A program made the position numbers and the translations under genes. Below the pieces are notes generated by a model that was given only the letters and a program-made list of their open reading frames with translations, had not been told where the DNA came from and made no database searches. Shown here in pieces: positions 32,891 through 43,739 of a stretch of 64,000 nt of DNA. Source of the DNA: Heterocephalus glaber (lineage: Eukaryota > Chordata > Mammalia > Rodentia > Bathyergidae); the NCBI RefSeq assembly GCF_000247695.1, contig NW_004624782.1:10912047-10976046 (forward strand). The letters run 5' to 3'. Numbering within the stretch: position 1 is the first letter of the stretch; each line of letters begins with the position of its first letter.

Positions 32891-33589
32891 AAGAAGGGAA
32901 ATTGACAGCTTGTGTACTGAGCTGCTTTGCAGAAATGCTCCTCCTTGGCACCTTTGTTCCGGAGAGCTCCACCCACGGTGACCAAGGCTGGCTTCAAGAA
33001 GTCAGGACAGAGTGCTCCATTTGTCTTTGTTTCCTTCTTTTGCCAACAGACTTCTTCTGGAGACTTGTCTACTTGGCCGCAGGAACTGGGAACACAGGAA
33101 AGAACCAACAGACTCCCTTCCCTCAAGCATCGATTGATCTACTATATAGCACTTGTGAATGAATGTGGGGTGACTTCCTGACAGCTAAAGTTTTAGGGAC
33201 CTGCCTTAAGAGTGTTTCCCTTGAAAGCAGCCTCCAGGACAGTGATGTAATTGCAAGTGATTATTTATGTATTGATCCCAGATAACACTGACAGAGGGAG
33301 AAACAAAAAGATAGCAGATACACTGTCAAGGAAGCTAGCAGAGGAAGCACAGTTCCATTGGAAAGCTCTGGGAGACACTGAAGAGGGTCTCGGATGTTCC
33401 AGTCAAGGGAAAGGCATTTGCTCACCAATACTCACCAGCTGTTGGTCGCTGGCTGTCTCTGGGTTATTTACTCCATGGCCCCAGCATGAGCTGCACGGGC
33501 TGAAGCAGCTAGAGAAGTCCCAGGTGCTAGCAGTTGCCATCTGTCAGATTGGCTTTCCTGGGAACAGTGAGGTGAGGGAATGTCCATAG

Positions 33590-33760
33590 GAGATCAGCCT
33601 TGCTAATCAAAAGGTTCCCATGGACCCACTAGGAGCTTGTTGGAAACTTACAATCTCAGACTCCACCCCAGCCCTACTGAATCAAAATCAAATTTGATTT
33701 TAAAACATCCTCAGCAGTTGCCTATACACATCGATGTTTGAGAAGCACTGTGCTTAGATT
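33590..33760 (+). mobile_element. hAT nonautonomous transposon (MER5-like)
   Basis: 'aggagcttgttggaaactta', 'ctcagactccaccccagccctactgaatcaaaatc', and the terminal 'gatgtttgagaagcactg' are MER5-type blocks. Confidence 0.8.
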
Positions 33761-33779
33761 TTTCCCCCAAATAGAATCA

Positions 33780-33960
33780 CTCATTCAGTGGATATCTACT
33801 GAGATTCCCAAAGGTTTCAGGCTCTCTGTGAAATGCTCAGGAGTCAGTGATGGATAAGTCCCAGGCGGGGCCTTCAGAGATTTTTGTGCTAGTGGAGGCA
33901 TTGCAGATACTGTCCAGTGTGCCTGTTAACATGATGCAGTGTTCTGGGAGGACCCACTGT
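33780..33960 (+). mobile_element. Ancient mammal-wide repeat (unnamed)
   Basis: 'cactcattcagtggatatctactgag' and 'ggataagtcccaggcggggccttcag' match the widespread 'ttcaacaaatatttattgagtgcc / ccctgccctcatggagctt' repeat. The same family appears at 36405, 46540 and 63540. Confidence 0.5.
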
Positions 33961-34504
33961 GGAGCACACAGCTCTACCCAGGCTCACAGGAGAGGTGATA
34001 TCTGAGCTAGGTCCCCAAAGGGCAAGGATTACCCAGGTTAAGAAATCAGAAGAATCCCCAACACAGAAGAATTGCCATGTATCAGGAACCAGAGACTGGA
34101 AGAGGACACAAAGCCCTTTAGAAGCTGCTCATCAAGGTAGACACCATGTACTTCTGGGTGGAGGGAGAGATTCTTCAAAGTGGAAAGGAAGCTGGAAACG
34201 AACTGCTCTGATAATCCACAGGATCTCAGCAGCATAGCCTTTATGGAGATGTGTTCTGGGAATCCTGTTCTGTCAATCACTTACATTCCCTTAAAATTCC
34301 TAGAGCCCTACATGACTACAGCCATCCTACAGAGTCACAGTTTGCAGACTGCAGTTGTGGCTCCCTGGTCTTCAATAATATTTAATGACTCTTTGATCTC
34401 TATTTTCTGTTTCTTTCACCATTTACTTAAGTGTGTCTTACCTTTTTCATTTTCTCCCTGAAAAGCTCTGTCCACCCTTTAGGATCATATTAATAGTTAA
34501 AGCA

Positions 34505-34640
34505 ACAAGTGGTGGAAGCCAATAGACAGGGCCTTGAATCCAACTCTATTCTTGCTAGTCGTATGATCTTGGACAAGTTACCCAATCTTTCTACACTGTA
34601 CTGTCCACGTTTGTAAAGAACACTATGACAATATACTGCG
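34505..34640 (+). mobile_element. MIR SINE
   Basis: 'cttgaatccaactctattcttgctagtcgtatgatcttggacaagttacccaatctttct' is a clear MIR core. Confidence 0.75.
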
Positions 34641-34954
34641 TACCGTAATCTTAAAAGAATGGCCAAAATGTTAGAGTACAAGTCATAGACCAAAAAAGAC
34701 TCTTACAAAAAAAGAAACAAACAGCTAACAGTGTATTAATTAGCGTTATTCTTAATTAATTTGTTATAAATTTTTGCTTTATTTTTTCATAGAAGTAAGA
34801 AGACTTTTTAAAAGAATATTTTCTTTGTTGATATCTACTTGTATTACACTGAAATGAAGTTGTTCTTTTTAAAAAAAGAACACTACGATAGCCATTACTC
34901 GTGCATACCATGATTTTTTTTCTCCTGATATTTTTCAAGCCCCTTTGAAGTTAG

Positions 34955-35285
34955 GCATGGTTGTGTGACTTGTTTGAGCCAATGAAAAGTGGTACATATC
35001 ATAGATAGTAAGAGCTGTCATATGATTCTTTCTTCTTTTACCCTGAAGTAATAAGCCTGGAGCTTCACGTTTATGTGGTGGCTTCATTAGACACTGGAGA
35101 TCTCTCATCCTGGAATCCTACATGCCAGCTTCACAGAGCAGTCTACCTCCATCCTTGTTTGTTGCTAATTACATTGTGCATGTTATATGAGCAGAAAGAA
35201 ACCTTTGTGATTTGAACACACTGTGATTTGAGGATTTGTTACTGCTTCAGCATGAACTAACCTATTGTAATACAAGGCTACAATA
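34955..35285 (+). mobile_element. Old LTR-like mammalian repeat (unnamed)
   Basis: 'tgtgtgacttgtttgagccaatgaaaag' at the start and 'gatttgaggatttgttactgcttcagcatgaactaacctat' at the end match a common mammalian repeat ending 'ttgttactgcagcataacctagcctat'. Confidence 0.55.
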
Positions 35286-35380
35286 TAGGAGCTTATTGTA
35301 AAGATTGAATATGATAAGCATTTATGCAGTGCGTGACACAAAGAAAATGCTCAATAAATGGAATCCACTGTTACTGATAC
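35286..35380 (+). mobile_element. MIR 3'-end fragment
   Basis: 'gtgcgtgacacaaagaaaatgctcaataaatgg' matches the MIR tail. Confidence 0.55.
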
Positions 35381-35639
35381 CTAAGGCCAGCGTAAATGTC
35401 ATGGATTCAGTGATATTCTTCCTCATCTGCTTCTGTCAGAGGACTGTTTCCTCTCTGTCTTCCAGCGGTACAGAGAATCATATGATTTATTTGTTAGTCT
35501 TTGTCCTGCAGCTCCCGGGAACTCAGAAACAGGAATGACGCCTATTGTTTCTATGATTTCTTCCTTAGTTCTAGTCATAGTGAGTGTTTGGGGAAACCTT
35601 ATTCTAATAAATTGAGTGAATTACATTGAATATTTCGGT

Positions 35640-35865
35640 AACTTTTGTAGCTACTTGGGCATTATCTCTGTAAAAATTGAGCCTCAGAATCTGAAATCTG
35701 AAATGCTCCCAAATCAAAAAAAAATTTGAGCTCAACATAATGCTCCCAAAGACTTGGATTTTGGAACATCCTATTTTAGACTTTTGGGTTGGAAAGGCTC
35801 AGTCAGTAACGTCTATGCAGGTGTTCCCAAATCTGAAAACCTCTCATACATTTATGGTCCCACAC
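35640..35865. mobile_element. Mammalian DNA transposon fossil (unnamed)
   Basis: 'tgaaatgctcccaaatcaaa', 'aatttgagctcaacataatgctcccaaag', 'gttcccaaatctgaaaa' match a known mammalian repeat with 'gaaatgctccaaaatccgaa' and 'tgagcaccaacatgatgc'. Confidence 0.55.
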
Positions 35866-36000
35866 ATTTTGTATGAGAGAGAGTTGCTCTGTAATGTTCT
35901 TGGTAGTTTCCTGCCTCAGATCTTTATGTCAGTCCATTATTAATTCTATCAGAGATATCTCAAGCACGTCATGCTCAGTGAGGAGCTAGACGGGGGACTG

Positions 36001-36205
36001 ACAAACTTTCTCTGTGAAGGCCTGTGCTAAATATCTTAGACTTTGCAGAGCATAAGGCCTCTGGTGCAGCCTCTGCTCCTATGAAGTGAAGCTGGCCACT
36101 GACGACTCATAAATGGATGGCTGGGACTGGGCTCCGGCAAAGCTTCATTTACCAAAGCAGGTGGAGGTCAGATTTGGCCCAGGAAAGCTACTTGGCTGAT
36201 CCCTG
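36001..36205 (+). mobile_element. hAT nonautonomous transposon
   Basis: 'tgacaaactttctctgtgaaggcc', 'aaatatcttagactttgcagagca', 'catttaccaaagcaggtgg', 'gatttggcccaggaaagctacttggctgatccctg': a complete copy of the family seen split at 2842-3500. Confidence 0.85.
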
Positions 36206-36278
36206 ATCTCTAGACAGATAGGAGCCAACATTCTTAAATTCTGGTGCAGAGAAGATGAGAAATAAAGCAGTAACAGCT

Positions 36279-36329
36279 TAATTTTACTTGTGGCGTAATT
36301 TTACTTGTGGCAGTAATTTTACTTGTGGC
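36279..36329. repeat. Triple direct repeat of a 16-mer
   Basis: taattttacttgtggc occurs at 36279-36294, 36296-36311 and 36314-36329. Confidence 0.95.
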
Positions 36330-36404
36330 ATATGCCCCGAATAAGAAAAGGTAGAGTCATTTCATGATTGGTGGTTGAGGTCATAGGGCTACTTTATTTG
36401 CATT

Positions 36405-36620
36405 GTGAAGTTGGGATAGCCTCTCTGGGGAGGAAAACTTGTGAATTCAACACAGAGGAACCTTGTTGGATCTGGGGGAAAGAACACTGCAGAGAATTAC
36501 AAAGGAGAGGCAAGTGCAAATGTCCTGAGACAGGAATGAGTCCGGTATACTGAGGAACAGAAAGAGAGCCAGTAGCTCCCGATGGAATGGATGGCTTTCC
36601 TGCCAAGTTTGGACTGTGCC
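36405..36620 (+). mobile_element. Ancient mammal-wide repeat (unnamed)
   Basis: 'tagcctctctggggagg', 'gaggcaagtgcaaatgtcctgagacaggaatgag' match the 3' part of the repeat family listed at 33780. Confidence 0.55.
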
Positions 36621-37329
36621 CTAATAGTCCAATTCCCCATGGCTTAGCTTTAATCTTTTGTTTCTGGACAGGTCTCCACAGGCTAGCTTCTGTAAGGCCC
36701 ATCTTTCCTTCAGGTGTCTGGGAGAGGCTATTCTATCATCTTGTGAGCCCTGCTTATCCAAGCTAAGCAGACTTAATTTGTTTAATCCCTCCCTGATATT
36801 TCCAGGCCTCTGGCCATAAGCCTGCTGTGGAGAGGTTAGGGGATTTCTCTTTGTCAGTGCAACCAAGGCCTTTAGAAATTGTCTCCCTACTGGAACTAAG
36901 TTTCCTCTTCCTCTCATTTTTCTTCCTAAAGCCAACTCTCAAAGCTCACATGCCAGCTAATCTCTTTCCTTTTTCCTGCAAAATTGGAGTGATTGAAGTA
37001 TTCAATGTCTCCCATTCTCAACAGTGATCCTACTTCCATCCCCCTCTTTGTCTCCTGAAATTGTTATTCTCCCAACCAAAGGACTGGGATTTGTGATCTT
37101 TCCCTCTGTTCTTTATGAACCCTTGGAGTTCTTGGTTGCTGGTGGCTTTGTGCTGCAACCTGCAGACTCTGCCTCTGAGTATCACCTTTGTCCACCCTGT
37201 GGTTTGCATGCTGGGACGTTGCCCATGGTTCCCCAGATAGGGGAACAGGGCTCTGCTGGCTTCTCACTCATCCAGCATTCTGGAGGCTTCCTGGAGAGAG
37301 GTCAGAGGGGTGAAACGAGAGCCAGAAAA

Positions 37330-37490
37330 CAAATGGACACAAATCCTAACTCTTCCTTAAAAATTCAGTAATTTGGGGCAAATCAACGTGCTCTCTTCTA
37401 GAAACCTCAGTGATCTCATCTCTAACCGAAGAAGTATATTGGCCACCTGCATCTCAGGCAGTGCGTGTAGACTAATGAAGACAGCTCATG
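37330..37490 (+). mobile_element. MIR SINE
   Basis: 'aaatcctaactcttccttaaaaattcagtaatttggggcaaatcaa' then 'cctcagtgatctcatctctaa': decayed MIR. Confidence 0.6.
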
Positions 37491-37639
37491 TGAAAGTGAA
37501 TTCAGTCATATGTTTCTACAGCAAATATGTATGAAGTGGCTGTTATGTTATGCAGAGGCCCAGCAGAGTAACATATTCTCAGTGAAAATGTAGACACAGG
37601 CAAAGCCTTTATGAGGCTTATGCTCTTTTCAGAAAGGAA

Positions 37640-37880
37640 GATGATATCCTGCCATTTTGTAAATGGTATTTGAACTACACATTATGCTGGTTCATGAATT
37701 ATCTCAACCCGTCCCAGGAAAAGTGTAGGTTAACTCTAGTTTATATCGTAGAGAATTGAGGGTAAAGAGATTACAGAACTTTCCCAAGATCAAGAGATAA
37801 TAGGAGCAATTAGGATTTGAGTCTAGGTTGATCTATCTTAAAAACCAGCATCCTTGCCACTAAGAGGTGCTGTTAATTAC
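37640..37880 (-). mobile_element. MIR SINE, nearly full length
   Basis: Antisense MIR: 'gaattatctcaacccgtcccagg', 'gagaattgagggtaaagagattacagaactttcccaagatcaagag', 'gatttgagtctagg', 'catccttgccactaag'. Confidence 0.85.
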
Positions 37881-38870
37881 AGTAGAAATTCTTGTACAGT
37901 ACCTAGGTGCTGTGATTTATGGCTTTGGGCAGGTAAAGAAGATAGTGTGTCACAATTAAAACCATAGAAAACATACTTTGAGTATCTGAAGCTGTGCTTC
38001 CTTTCTTTGGTCTTGCTTTTATGGAGTAGGGACAGTCTTTTTAAGTAACTCTACTAGTGATCATTTAAAGCTTTTTTGGTTGCTGTCTCAGATACCTGTT
38101 CACTTTTCAGAAATTTGAGCACATCTTGTACAAAGGAACCCTTAATGCATCTTAGAGTGTATGTTAACTATAAACACATTTATTAAAATTCCACAGAGTA
38201 TAAGTACGCCCCCCAAAATTATTGGTCTCAGAGGAGAGAGCAGAGGTAGGTCATGGGGGTGTGTGTAGATAAGATCAAAGTATGATATATGCGTGCATAA
38301 ATAGGTCACAACAAAATGCATTATTCTATATAATTAACATACAGTAATAAAGAAGAGAAAAAGAACATATTCATAAATTACACGATAAAATAAATCCTTG
38401 GCCTCATGCTCACAAAACACAATTTATGAGTCGATTTAAAGACAAATCAATCTTTCAATAATGATTTGTAAAACCAGAAAGGGAGAGACTCATTCTGCAT
38501 GGTGGAAACTAGAAAATCTCACAAAGGACCTGATAGTTAGCTTGGACTTCAAAGAACAAGTCGGAGTGTTCTAGCCATTGGAATAGCTGTAAGCATCAGG
38601 ACACATGGCTTCAGCTATAATCTGCTTCTTATCCTCCGTGCCCTTGGGTGGTAGGAATATTATACAGTACAGAGTAAATCTTACAGAGGCTTACATGTGA
38701 ATCAAATTAGGAATAGGGGCCTGTCCCTCTCCTTGGGGGCCTATTTCTTATCCATCTTTGTTCTTCTGTATTTTCCCCTTCCACTGAGACCCAGTTGTTT
38801 AAGCAAGACTTTGTCCTTGGCTAGTTATGTGATCAATGTTAACTTGAATCAGCTTCATAGCAGACAAGGT
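37881..38870. other. No recognised feature
   Basis: AT-rich unique-looking sequence. Confidence 0.45.
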
Positions 38871-38874
38871 AGTT

Positions 38875-39005
38875 GGATAAGTAGCTGATCTAAAGTTAGG
38901 CTAGTCCAAGTTCAAACCTCACCTCCTCTCTCTGACCCTTGGTGTTGTCATCTGTAAAGTGGGCATGAAATGGAATTTATCTGAAGCATTTCTGGAATGC
39001 TGGGC
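38875..39005 (+). mobile_element. MIR SINE
   Basis: 'caagttcaaacctcacctcctctctctgacccttggtgttgtcatctgtaaagtgggcatg'. Confidence 0.7.
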
Positions 39006-39009
39006 CCCA

Positions 39010-39275
39010 CTTGCTCACTTTATTGAAGTCCTCTGCTCAAACAGCAGCTCCCCATGGCTCTATTTATGATCACAAACTCCCATCCCACGTAATGTTTTAG
39101 CCTCTAATTGCATGAGAGTGCATTGTGTATCTTCTCTGCCTATTGTCTGACTCACCTGTAGTGTGCCATCACCAAAGGATGGAAATTGTGTTTGTTTTCC
39201 AAACACTGAGAACAACTCTTAGCACTTAGTGAGTGCGTAAGAAATACCTGATGAATGAACAAAGAGCAGAAAGCT
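39010..39275 (+). mobile_element. L2 LINE 3' region
   Basis: 'tgaagtcctctgctcaaacagcagctcc', 'tcttctctgcctattgtctgactcacc', 'ggaaattgtgtttgt', 'gtgcgtaagaaatacctgatgaatgaacaaa' follow the L2 terminal order. Confidence 0.7.
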
Positions 39276-40150
39276 CTTTCACCTTAATACATTCCAATTT
39301 TTTCCTTCACATTTGTCTACCACCAATTAATCTCCAATCACATCTTGTGTAACTGCACTTCCAAGACTTCTCTATTTTCTGATAACCTGACTCTGATGTT
39401 ATTGGAAGCCAGCACCTGCATTTATGAGCCCAGACGCAAAGCAGGGACAGCTTGGGGTGTTGCCTTCATTCCCTTCTCCAGTACGTCCCAGTTGTCATTG
39501 TGGAGTGAAAAAATTCCTCTAGTACACCGCAGTTGTGCAGGGATTTTTTTTTTTCAAGCATTTAATGTGAAATGTGCTGATTAATTGTTCTTTAAACACT
39601 TAGGGGGTTCCAGTTTCTGCCTGTTTATTATTTGGACACTGAAAGAGTGGTGCTAATTAAAAATTTGGTGGCATTTCCTTCACAAGTCCCTGATGGGCTC
39701 CAATCCATGTAATTTGACCATTCAAGGAAGTGGCAGGTGTGTCGCTGGCCATGCGGAGTGGGCTTCAGAGAGGCTTGGGTGTCTTTACTTACAGTGAATG
39801 GGATTTCAATCACCTTGGCTTGGTTCGAGCCAGCCCCACGCTGTGCTGGTGAGTAAATCATGACCCACTCGCTCACCTGCGACCTTTTTCTTCCCATTAA
39901 GGGGCAAGCCGGTACTGGGGCTGGGATCCAGTCTCACCAAGGCTTCCTGATGGAACCCAGAGCAGTGGGCATTTCTCGCGCACCTCAAATGCAGGACCCA
40001 GCCCCACCCCTGGCTCCTTCCCTCCCCCCAACAGCTCAGCAGGTCCTCTGGTTTAAACGCTTGGAAGCTGTCACATCTTCCTCCCTCTCACTGTCTCTGC
40101 CCCGGTGGGCCAAGCCGGTGACGTCTCTTCCTGGGCTGACGGCAATAGCG
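39276..40150. other. No recognised feature
   Basis: Unique-looking. A (T)n run near 39545. No exon evidence. Confidence 0.45.
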
Positions 40151-40154
40151 TTGT

Positions 40155-40345
40155 GATTCCTGACACACTTGAAGCCATTCTGTCCTAGCCCTGACTGCAC
40201 TCAGCCCATTCTCCCCACCATAGCTAGAGGGACGATTTAAAACTCGGAATAATTTTGGTTATACCTTTAACATACTCCATCGCTTAAAACCCTACAGTGC
40301 CCTCTCACTTCTCTCCTGAGAAAAATAAAATTCCTCTAAGAGCGT
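40155..40345 (+). mobile_element. L2 LINE fragment
   Basis: 'agctagagggacgatttaaaa', 'ctccatcgcttaaaaccctacagtgccctctcacttct', 'aaaaataaaattcctc' match the L2 text 'agccagagtgatctttttaaaa / ctgcttaaaaccctccaatggcttccc / ataaaatccaaac'. Confidence 0.75.
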
Positions 40346-40530
40346 GGCCTTTTCTGAGGACCCAGAAGCCTCCGCCGCCGTCCCCTGGGCCCTCTCTGCT
40401 GCAGCCACCCTGGCCCTCTGCGGGCGGGCGCTCGCCCCTGCACCGCTCGCCGTGGCCCCTTCAGTCCGAGTGCGCGTGCGCGCCGCCGCTGAAACGCCTC
40501 CCCGGGAAGCCTTTCTGTTCCTCCCCCGGG
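40343..40530. promoter_or_regulatory. Short CpG-rich patch
   Basis: About 20 CpGs lie within 40372-40530, including gggcgggcgctcgcc and gtgcgcgtgcgcgccgccgc, while flanking DNA is CpG-poor. The patch continues directly from L2-like sequence and may be part of that L2. CpG retention suggests low germline methylation or recent GC-biased change. No TATA, initiator or downstream exon is recognisable, so promoter activity is unproven. Confidence 0.5.
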
Positions 40531-41179
40531 AGGTTGAGTTCCTTGGTTATAAGACTTCGCAGGTCCTTGTGCTTCGTCTTTGCAACACGTACACGAATTT
40601 TTTGTCTTTTGCATGAGGGCAAGATAATATGTATCTACTTCAGCTCGTATTCTACCTCTAATACCTACCACTAGGGAGAAGGCGGAATCTCACAGAGAGA
40701 GCACGGAGTAACGCTGCTGTTTCTTTCAGTGCTGAGAAGAGAGACTGAGAAGACAGCAGGGCAGCGCTTTGCTCACAGCACAGGCAACAGGAGCATACGC
40801 GTAGCTGCCCAGGCTTCCCTGGCTCTCGAGTCCCATGACAGGTGCTGTCCTTGCTGTTCTACCACTGAAGAGCCCAGGCCCCCAAACCTAGCATTTTCAG
40901 AAGGAAGCCGTCCACAGGGCTTTCCTTCCTGGGGAATGAGGACGTTCACGGCGGCCATGCTGAGGCTCCTTTGACCTCTTCATTTGCTGTGTGGCCAGCT
41001 GTAGAAGTGGCCAGGTGCCTGGCGGGACACTCAGTAAGAGTGTGCAGGGTTCCCTGTGGCAGGCTGTGTCCCCTGGACCTTCTGGGGCAGTCAGCACTGC
41101 TCTAATGCTGCCTAAGAGCCATCCCCACCAGCCCTACAGGTCTCCCTTGGGATAGCAGAGTCTTCTGCCAGCTTCCAAC

Positions 41180-41400
41180 CCCTGAGACAGTCTTAAATCC
41201 ACCATTGTGAGGGACCTTAAACAAGTCTCTCGAACTCCATGATCCTCTTCTGTTTTCTCACTTGACAAATTAGATCATAGAGTTTTCGTCCCGGGTTTGA
41301 TGAGGAGTTAAGTGAGACCATGCATGGGAAATGCTTAGTACAACACTTGACAGTATATAGCTGCTCACTAAATAATATGCATCATTCAAAGTAATTTCGA
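41180..41400 (+). mobile_element. MIR SINE
   Basis: 'gtctctcgaactccatgatcctcttctgttttctcacttgacaaattag', 'gtttgatgaggagttaagtgagaccatgcatgggaaatgcttagtacaacacttgac' : MIR core and 3' end. Confidence 0.8.
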
Positions 41401-41534
41401 TCACTACTTCATTATATAATGTAAATGATATCTATATTTATATTATATAAATGGTATGACACAATGTAATAAATATAATGTAATAAGAAATAGCAGTGAT
41501 AGGAGTGATATAGAGGTAGTAGTTGCAGTAGAAG

Positions 41535-41650
41535 AATAAGCAGTAACAGAACTTACTTCATAGGGCTAGTGTGAGCATAACATGAGTTTTTGCATGGAGT
41601 ACTTAGCACTGTTCCTGGAACCCAGTGATGATAAATGAAAGGTAATAATG
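41535..41650 (+). mobile_element. MIR SINE 3' part
   Basis: 'acttcatagggctagtgtgagcataacatgag', 'agtacttagcactgttcctggaacccagtgatgataaatg'. Confidence 0.75.
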
Positions 41651-42110
41651 GTGGCTATTGGATGTGCTACCTGTTGATGAGCTGTGACTGTGTTTGGTTT
41701 TGGTAGTGATTGGTTGAATGTAGGGGAGGTTCATTGGTTGTGTTAGTAACTGGTTGTATTGGTGGTTGGTTCTAATGATTTTGTTAGCTGCGGGAGTTGA
41801 TTACCTGTGGCCGTGGTTGTTTGGTTGTTGTGATCCTAGTGTTGTCTGATTGGTTGCTTGTGGCAGCGGAAGATTTCATGTGGTGATGTTTGCTTGTTTG
41901 TGCTTGCTTGGTTTAATGATGTGTGCTGAGACGGTGGCTGATTCTTCTGTTGACTGCTCGAGGTGGTTGATGTGGCTATTTGTGTTGCTGTGGTGATGGG
42001 TTGGCTGTGAAGGATGGTTTGCTGTGGCATTGACTGCGTGGTTGGGTTGGGTTCTGGCTGTGCTGTTGGGTGAGTGGGTGTGGATGGATGGGAGGCTGAT
42101 GTGCTCACAA
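41651..42110. repeat. G/T-rich degenerate TGGTTG low-complexity tract
   Basis: Plus strand is dominated by G and T with many tggttg, ttgtggt and ggttgg words, and very few C or A. There is no exact unit. It explains the 171-aa Ser/Thr/Gln/Pro-rich open frame on the minus strand (41836-42351), which exists because an A/C-rich strand seldom contains stop codons. Probably an eroded simple repeat that grew from a microsatellite next to the MIR. Confidence 0.75.
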
Positions 42111-42119
42111 GCTCTGATG

Positions 42120-43240
42120 TCAGGTGAAAACCCCCAGTATGTGCATTTGGGTTACACTCAGTGGTGAACAGGGAGGAGTTTGTGGTGTGTGCTTGTGCAT
42201 GTGAGAAGCTGCTCATTGCAGTCCGAAACCTGTGATGTGGTGCTTTAGCCTGTAGGTTAAGTCCGTCTTGTTTTATGTACCCCTGGCATATTAGCACGCT
42301 CCCCATGTCTCCTCCTGTTAGCAGCCACAAGGTAATCTTATTTTCGCTCAAGTTCAGATTCAGTGAATACAGATTCCCTTGCTATTTAAGGTCTCCACCA
42401 GGATCCCTGACCTTTGGGCCATGCAGGCTGTATTTGAACTATTCCAGGTAGCCCTTAGGTACTGTGCAAAGCTCGGCCAGCCATATTCGTCTGATGTGGT
42501 ATAGATAAATAACCGAAGCTGAACTATCTCTGAGTGAATGCCATCACAGAGACATGTCTCTTGCTTGCCGCCTGCCTGTGAGATTTGCTCAGGGTTCCTT
42601 CAGGGGCTGGTGTGTGTGTGCTACTGGCACACTCACGCATATGCCTAGCCGATCGGTCTTGTGAGCAGGTGTAATCTGGTGGCCCCAGACCTACTGCGCT
42701 CCTAAAAGCCCTGCATCCAGAACCCCCTAGCACCTCCAGAGAAGAGGCATCTGGGGCAGCAACCTGAGGGCCCAAGGGGCCACCTGCATCTCTGGCTGGC
42801 GAAGGTGGACTTCTCTAAGCTGAGAGGCAGAGGAGCTCTCAGCCTGCAGCAACTAAGAGCAGAGAGGGCTGTGACTCTAACAGTGCTGATTAAGGTGCCC
42901 TGGCTCTGGAGGCAGACTGAGCAGCCTGTGTGGAGCCCACAGGAGAAAGACCATGCTGCTTTTTGCAGTCCTCTGTCAAACAGGCAGAGCACAGAGAAGG
43001 TCTGAAGAGCAGAGAGAAAGACAGAACACTGGAAGGAAAGAAGAAAAGAGCATCCCGTGTGCTGAGCACCCCTCGTGCCAGGGCTGTCCTGCTGCCATTC
43101 ACGTGGTGGGACTCATTTGGCCTGGAGATGGGCTGCTTGGAGTTCTCTTTAGAATCTGGACCTACTATTTGCAAACCGGGTCACTTGTAGCTGGTCATCT
43201 TGTCTTTCAACTTTCATTGCTGTATCCACAAAATGGTCAG
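42120..43240. other. No recognised feature
   Basis: Unique-looking. Overlapping open frames near 42930-43320 have no domain. Confidence 0.45.
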
Positions 43241-43244
43241 CGAT

Positions 43245-43435
43245 GGTACAGCACAGTCAGATGTGAGTTGACTCCTGGCTCTCCAGCCTCTCAAGAGTGC
43301 AGCCTTGGGCAAGTCACTTAACCTCTCTGTGCTTAATCTTCTGTCAACATGTAGCACTACTTGGTGTCGGGGTCTTATGAATGCTAAGGGCCTATGAACT
43401 CGATGAGAAAATGCATAGATGATCATGGCCCTGAA
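43245..43435 (+). mobile_element. MIR SINE
   Basis: 'gttgactcctggctctccag', 'gtgcagccttgggcaagtcacttaacctctctgtgcttaatcttctg' is a well-preserved MIR core. Confidence 0.85.
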
Positions 43436-43574
43436 AACAAACTCAGAGTAAACATGTATTTTCACTCTTATCATTTTTACCCTCTTATTTTGTAATTGTG
43501 TTAAAGAGACCTTGTATGAAATAGCAATGTATTTAAAGTGTCAGATACATTATAAACACTTAATAAGTATCATT

Positions 43575-43735
43575 TCCTTCATTTTATTGCCCTGATGTGC
43601 ACAACTATATTGTAGGGGATTTTCCAAAAAATGAAACTGACTCAGATTACCTGAGACACTTCCCCAAGATCACACAGCCGGAACTGGAACTGGCAGGATC
43701 AGAATAGAATCCAGCTCCATCTACCTGAAATGCCA
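43575..43735 (-). mobile_element. MIR SINE
   Basis: Antisense MIR: 'aaaaaatgaaactgactcag', 'cttccccaagatcacacagccggaactggaactggcagg'. Confidence 0.75.
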
Positions 43736-43739
43736 GTGC

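Noticed and set aside
34617..34915. Two similar 35-bp stretches beginning gaacacta (34617 and 34878)
   Set aside because: The similarity is patchy with gaps and lies in AT-rich DNA, so chance is likely.
36279..36329. CRISPR-like short repeats
   Set aside because: Only three copies with 1-2 bp spacing in a mammalian genome; not a CRISPR array.
41836..42351. 171-aa minus-strand open frame
   Set aside because: It is explained by the A/C-rich complement of a G/T-biased repeat, where stop codons are rare by composition.
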